Source: Baylisascaris procyonis
Taxonomy: Eukaryota; Nematoda; Chromadorea; Rhabditida; Ascarididae
Length of the DNA stretch: 64,000 nt
Direction: 5' to 3'
Assembly (NCBI GenBank): GCA_037389465.1
Contig: JAZARR010000113.1
Span: forward strand, 1-64,000
The translations under genes were made by a program, and so were the position numbers. Of this stretch, positions 58,351-64,000 are shown in pieces (position 1 is the stretch's first letter; each line of letters begins with the position of its first letter). The notes beneath the pieces are model-generated. The model was not told the origin of the DNA and made no database searches. It worked only from the letters and a program-made list of their open reading frames with translations.

Positions 58351-61300
58351 AAGATCTCAAGAGGTGAATCCAATCCTTTAACGTGGTTGCTAAGGAAGTA
58401 GTTTCTAACGTCAGAATGTGTTCCTTTATTGCCATTAGAGGTTTTTTTCTTCTAGCAATGTATGAGACTAGTTGACTCGATGAACATGACTGCAAAGCAC
58501 ATATATCATCAACTCATTTCGCACGTTTCCATACTTTTATTTACTCAAGCGGCATTTAATACTTTGTAAAAGTGCGTTGTGGGAGGCGTCGTGCATCTGT
58601 TTATGTCTGCGTTGGTGTATGCATGTATCTCTACCTGTTCGTCCATATAATTTTCACCTTGTAAATTATTGACGCTATAATTAGAAATTTTGACGGGTAT
58701 ATTGTGCACCATCGGTTGATTTCTTCCAGCTTACTTGACATCGACTCCTTGATTTTGAGAAGAGCCATAGATTTTCAAAGACGCGAAGAAATTCGCATGC
58801 AGTTTATACCGATCGAATTTTCATTATATGTCGATTCGATTACGGAATAACGAATTTTCATGATAGACGATACGTTTCGTTCAATTCGAATGTATGAATA
58901 TTATTTTGTAGATGTTACCTTTGCTTGCAAACTTGTAAAAATACAACCTATCGGCGGGGGTATATACACTCACGAGTGCGTGCACCAATATAATTTTTAC
59001 GTCACTTGGATGCGTAGCATTCTAAATACGTATCTATGTTCGCACTGCACGAAGGTATTGCGTGAGTTTTGAAAAAAAGAAATATAAGCACAAATTTGGG
59101 AAACCGGCATTTTTGAAATTCTCACACGAGTAACACTCCAAGTTATAGCGGAGAGCTTTTGTAGAATGCATCATTATTTTTCTGCGTTTATACTTAACGG
59201 TTGCGTTTTCCACTTTGAAGTTTGAAAAGGGGGGCGAGGAACTTCGTGCAATTTTAGTTGCTAACATAAAATGTTTGCTTATATACCCGCCCACATAGTG
59301 CAAAATATTTGCCGAATTTAGAAATCGTTGCAAGAGTGCATTAGGGCTGCATCATGCCCATAAGTAAACAAGCATTCCGTTCTCATATATCGCATCATAA
59401 CATATTGCAACATCCGTGTTTGTATCTGCATAGAAACGTTTAATAAGCAGATTTGTTTGGCCTAATAGGGCATCATTGAACAAGTTTCACCAAATAAGAC
59501 AAATTTTTAAAGTATTCGCATGTGGCGATAGCAGCTCTATTCAAAACTGTCATTGCTTATTCGATTTTATTTATTCATTGGAAGTGGAGGAGGATCATCT
59601 CTAAGTGCAGCTCTTATCACATAAATATTAACAATGCGATATAGGATAGGCTCCCTTTTACACTATTGAAGAGATTACTTTACATAAACACTTGGGAATA
59701 GAAGATATCCGAATATTTCACTATGGAATACAATAGACACTATAGGATAGACGCTATGTGATAACACGTTAAAAGCACTGTTATAAATAACACAGCAATT
59801 GTCGCTCATTGCGATAACTTTGGCATTCATATCGATGCATTCGCACTGTTCGATGTACAGAGAACGAAAATCGATTGCAATTGAACAACGATGATAGATA
59901 CAAAAATAGCAATTCTCTTATATATTTCTGAAAATTGTATTTCAAATGACAGCGGACTATTCTACTTTCATTGTGTGGGAATGAACAGTTAAATGACACT
60001 TTTATAATTTAAAAAAGAGCTATTTGTTGTGTGAAAGTTTATTGTCAATAAATTCTCATAAGGTAGATAAATTCTCATTCTCATAAACGATAGAGAAGAC
60101 ATAAGACTAAATCGCTACAAAATGTAGTCATCATTAATAGCTAATGGAAATTAAATGAATTGCCTAAAACTGAGAGATTTCGATGTTGTCAGCATACGAT
60201 GAAAAAGCAATATCGAACGAAGAAATGCAATTGATGCAAGTTTCAATTTGAGAGCAGTCAGCTCAGTTATGGATTCATTTTGCACATCCCCAGCCCTCCC
60301 CACATTGATAGGAGGGTCAGTCGTAACTATTAACATAAGGCATCGCAGTTGTGAGCTTAAATCAATTTTTTCTGATATGATCTAGTGACCTATGGCCTAT
60401 GATCTCTATGCTCGCCTTGGTAGGCTATAAGAAAAAAATTCGTAGTTCACGGTGGTCAAATTTGAGAAACTAGCGATGTAACCGTGTCGACAGAATAAAT
60501 GACAAAGTGGAGCAGAAATGATATCTGCGGTCCGTTTGAAAAGCAATTAGGGGATGCGATCACAAAACGTGCTAATACGGCAGGGAAGACTTGAGTTCCT
60601 TATTGACGTCGCCAACACTGATATCAATGCAATCGAGAAAAGTGGAGTCGGCGATGGCCAGATACACATCAAGATCAACAACTTTATTATCAGCTTTATA
60701 TAGGAAAGGCGGCTGCTAGCTTTGTTCTCATTAATGACGTTATTAGAAGTGCTGAGAAACGGTTAAATGACGCCACTTAAGTTCAGCTTGCAGTTTACTT
60801 ATCTATAAAACTTTTTAGTACATTTAGCTGAGTGATTCAATGGTGAGCGTTGAAGTGAAATACAAGTGTGTTGAGTTTTTGATTGAACATTTTTGGTCGT
60901 TGATAGTGACAAATGTTTGCTTCATCAACAAATAAACACAGAAATATTTCACCTGTATATTCCAAACGAGCAAAATCTCAAGAACAGATGTACCTGCTGA
61001 ACATCAAGTCTAGTGGAGGAATGTTGAGTGTTTTCTAAATCATGCAATGCTTAGAGCGCATACCACTTTCCTATTGGAAACGAGTCTAACACATCCCGGT
61101 TTGTTTTGTTGATGTGCGAAGAAATAAAATCAACGATACGATCACACAAGCACACATGCAACTTCCCACTGGAACATGTTCCCTAATTCGCAGCTTTTAA
61201 CATATCTGTTGGGTATGGCATCGAACACCCAACCCGAGATATCTACTTGTGATCTAACATTTACTCGTATGACCGATTCTCGCTTGCTGTTCTTCATATA

Positions 61301-64000
61301 ATGTCACTGATCGACTTATGTGCTGCTGTGCCGTTCAGGCGATATCTGGGGCCTATATAAGTTGGACTTCTGCCCGTTCCGATGTCTTCGGTCCTACTCG
61401 TGTTTGGGGCCATGGTGCTCCCCCATAAACTGTTTCCATCTAGCCTGTGATCTTACCTACCGGTATCGACAGACGGTTACCGGCTCCTTCCCTCTGCCTA
61501 CACTCGGTCCTCATCAATGCCGCCGCATGGGCTCACAACAGTATTCGACAGCTTTCACTTCAGAGTTGTCCCATCATAAAATTTCTCACCGCAAACATTC
61601 GTTGGCGCAAAAATCCCATTCTCTCCTTAACTGTCCCAATCTTTTTTATTCATTCCTTAGCTCACCAAACGATTCCGGCAAACTTGCATAGAACGATGGC
61701 ACCCCAGTTGCGAACCGCGAACGGAACTGAGCTCGTGCTGCACATTGCATATGTACCACTACCATATGCAAGCGAATACTTGCATAACAGAAAAAAAAGC
61801 CCATCACAGGGACTCGAAAACTTGTAATAGAAACATGCGATCAGAAAAAGGGACAAAGCATGTTTACTAAATATACACGAATTGGTGGACTGCAGCTATT
61901 GTTATTGACTGGGTTAGTGGAAGTGTTCGTTTGAAACCAATAGAAGAGCAAGCTTGGAGTATCAGCTTCCGGTTTACTCTATGTATTACACATTTGGGAG
62001 GGAAAGTTATGGTGTTTTTCCAAGCGAAGAATGAGTGGAGGTGAACAGGTGTCTGGTTCGAAACGGGTGATGTTTGTGCTGTCAGCTCTGAAAAAAATAA
62101 TGAAAGAAGCTATTGAATATTTTATGAATAACCGTGGGATCACATTCAGGGTGACGTAGTTCGATATTCTTATTCAGTAGTTTTTATTTCGGAATCTACG
62201 CACCTCTCTCCATGGGAAGAATTGTACATGTGTACAGTTTTCCAATGAAAGCAACGCACCTAATAGGTGAATTAACAGGGTAATGCTCTCTTTTATATGA
62301 ACGTTTTAAATATGTTCGGGATACCAATAAAGTCGATAACCTGAACACAGTATATTTGCTTTTTTGTTGGTATCACTTCTTCCTAAAATACCGTTATTAT
62401 GAATTCGGTGCAAAATTTGTGTCATTGGTGCTGTGCATCTCCGCATCTCTTCAGCTTTATGGAATGAGCGATATACTTTGTTTTCAAAAACATATTAGCT
62501 ATACTCGTCGAGGAAATGAGAGCAAAATCTCTGCACATAGTGATGACCACCATTTTGATCAACAAGATGACCATTGCGATGCTAAGATTACGTTCTAATT
62601 CTAATGTTCGACGACCTATTGTAGTAGAGCATTGAGTTATTGTCAACGAAGGTTAAAGTTGGGTCTCGTATGAATTATTAGTTTGACACTTACTGACATT
62701 AGTTTCTTGATGTGACTGCATCAGAAAAGTCATCGACTTATCTAATGAAGTAGATCAGATTTTGGTGTAAATCAGTTCAATTAATTCACTATTTTTAAAT
62801 TGTCCTAATCAGTCATATCCGATTTTGGACCACATCCTTTTTGCGAGTTGTAGATCAAATTCTTCCTGGTCATTGTTAGAACTGAAAAGAAAATAACCAC
62901 AATATATAGAAATTACTCGTTTCATTGCACATACCGCAAGGTTTGACAGCAGTTGTCTGATATAGATAATCAAAGACTAATATTGAACATTGAACTCTCC
63001 ACCAGCCCGTTGCGCGTCCGCGCATTGCTCCTACGCGCTTGACTTGGTTCGGGCTCCAGCTCAGTTCCAGTAAGTGTGCGGTGGCCTTCCATATCGTACT
63101 TCATTCTATTTATTTATTTATTTTATTTTATTTCATTTTATTTTATCCCACTTTCACTTCATTTTTATTTTATTTATACTTATATTTATATTTTATTTAT
63201 ATTTATATTTATATTTTTATTTTATTCCATTTTTCCTCTGTCTCTGTTTTCATTTTATTTTATTTTATTTTACCTTTATTTTACTTCATTTTTGTTTTAT
63301 TTCCTTTTTACTTTATTTTCGTTTCATTTTTCAATTTTATTTTAATCCCACCTGACTTTATTTTTATGTTTATTTCAGTTTTACTTTTACTTGATTTTAC
63401 TTTTATTTTTACTTTTATTCAATTTTATGATCCATGGTCCAGCTGAAAGCTAAAACCACATTTTTTTCTTTAACAGACCACTGTCACCTTCTCCTTGAAA
63501 AAAACGTAACAAGTATTCTCCTACGCCAGACCATAAAAAGTGCGCAGTCAACATATTTGGTTCTTTTTTCAAATGCCCGCCCCCACCATCAGAACACCTT
63601 ACTTACGTCTTCCTTTGCTCTTCAATGCCCCGAACGCTCCCTATGGACGGACACCGGTTTTGTGTTGGAGGGAATCGGATGGGTCTTCTCGATCGGAATT
63701 GTGAGCGTCGGCAACGTTGGTGTACGTGATGTCGTATATGTAGGGAAGTTTGCTCGAAGTCAGGATAGGATAGTGAGTTGTCCTTGAAGGCTACATCTCC
63801 TTGCGGCGGACCCTTTGAAGCCCTCCTTGTTTTCACCAAGCGGGAAGTAAAACAACATGCGTACACAACATAGTTCATCGGTCAAAGCAATGAACATTGC
63901 TCCAAGGCGAAGAACGCTAACAGCAGCGAAACATTCATCAATAGCTGCAAAGGTTATAAAGCCAAAAAATCACACAACTATCTCCTACCCGTTCCATCCT
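58351..64000 (+). repeat. Tandem unit, copy D, cut by the window end
   Basis: Fourth copy, present for about 5.65 kb and equivalent to copy A up to about 28973. Near its start it carries the copy A states (G6 at 59229-59234, A7 at 60432-60438, G at 60847); later it carries the copy B/C states (A8 at 61791-61798, T at 63424). The array therefore continues past the window. Confidence 0.97.
63105..63427 (+). repeat. TTTTA tract, copy D
   Basis: Same length as in the other copies, with T at 63424. Confidence 0.95.

Noticed and set aside
58351..64000. Gene conversion mosaic in copy D
   Set aside because: D shares early variants with A and later ones with B and C, but this is equally explained by changes private to A and to the B/C pair, so no exchange is required.
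1..64000. CRISPR arrays, bacterial operons, integrons
   Set aside because: The sequence is eukaryotic; no regularly spaced short repeats or ribosome binding site patterns are present.

Overview
The window is AT-rich eukaryotic DNA, almost certainly nematode. The strongest single clue is a 21-of-22 match to the nematode spliced leader SL1 at 21976-21997, followed directly by GT. Short candidate exons with nematode-style splice sites (TTTCAG-like acceptors, GTAAGT/GTGAGT-like donors), polypyrimidine tracts and simple repeats fit that reading. I found no rRNA, tRNA, complete transposase or reverse transcriptase gene, and no protein family that I can name with confidence. Every coding call below is therefore a candidate exon based on open frame, splice sites and codon pattern, not on homology.

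Layout. Bases 1 to about 21500 look single copy: mostly intergenic or intronic sequence with scattered candidate exons (2361-2840 minus, 9622-9972 minus, 14434-14769 plus, a two-exon cysteine-rich model at 16231-16761 plus), an (AT)23 microsatellite, an AAC microsatellite, a 22-bp perfect hairpin near 12 kb and a palindromic AACGTT-rich patch near 5.6 kb. Bases 21480-22320 form a GC-richer island with a TATA box, a polyadenylation hexamer, the SL1 copy and an A10 tract; this looks like a retro-inserted or retroelement-derived piece. A 100-bp direct repeat (22401-22502 and 23103-23202) flanks a 600-bp segment just before the array.

The main feature is a head-to-tail tandem array that starts at 23325 and runs off the right end. 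Its unit is 11,675-11,676 bp, with copies A 23325-34999, B 35000-46675, C 46676-58350 and D 58351-64000 (cut by the window, about 5.65 kb). The copies differ at only about a dozen places, mostly homopolymer lengths plus four single-base changes. Copies B and C are the closest pair. The junctions share a short TTGAAGATCTCAAG homology with the left flank and carry an extra 8-bp ATCTCAAG. The unit is not rDNA and matches no satellite that I know.

Each unit holds several candidate exons. The best model is a minus-strand pair. An upstream gene ends in two frame-compatible exons (33427-33348 and 32174-31937 in copy A). About 90 nt after its stop comes a splice acceptor, a 24-nt leader and an ATG that opens a second gene, spliced in frame to a further exon. 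That spacing is what nematode operons with trans-splicing show. Other candidate exons sit at 25528-25686 (both strands), 26636-26752, 27428-27571, 28580-28851 and 30477-30681. Functions are unknown. RNA-seq with SL1/SL2-bearing reads and long-read coverage are the decisive tests.
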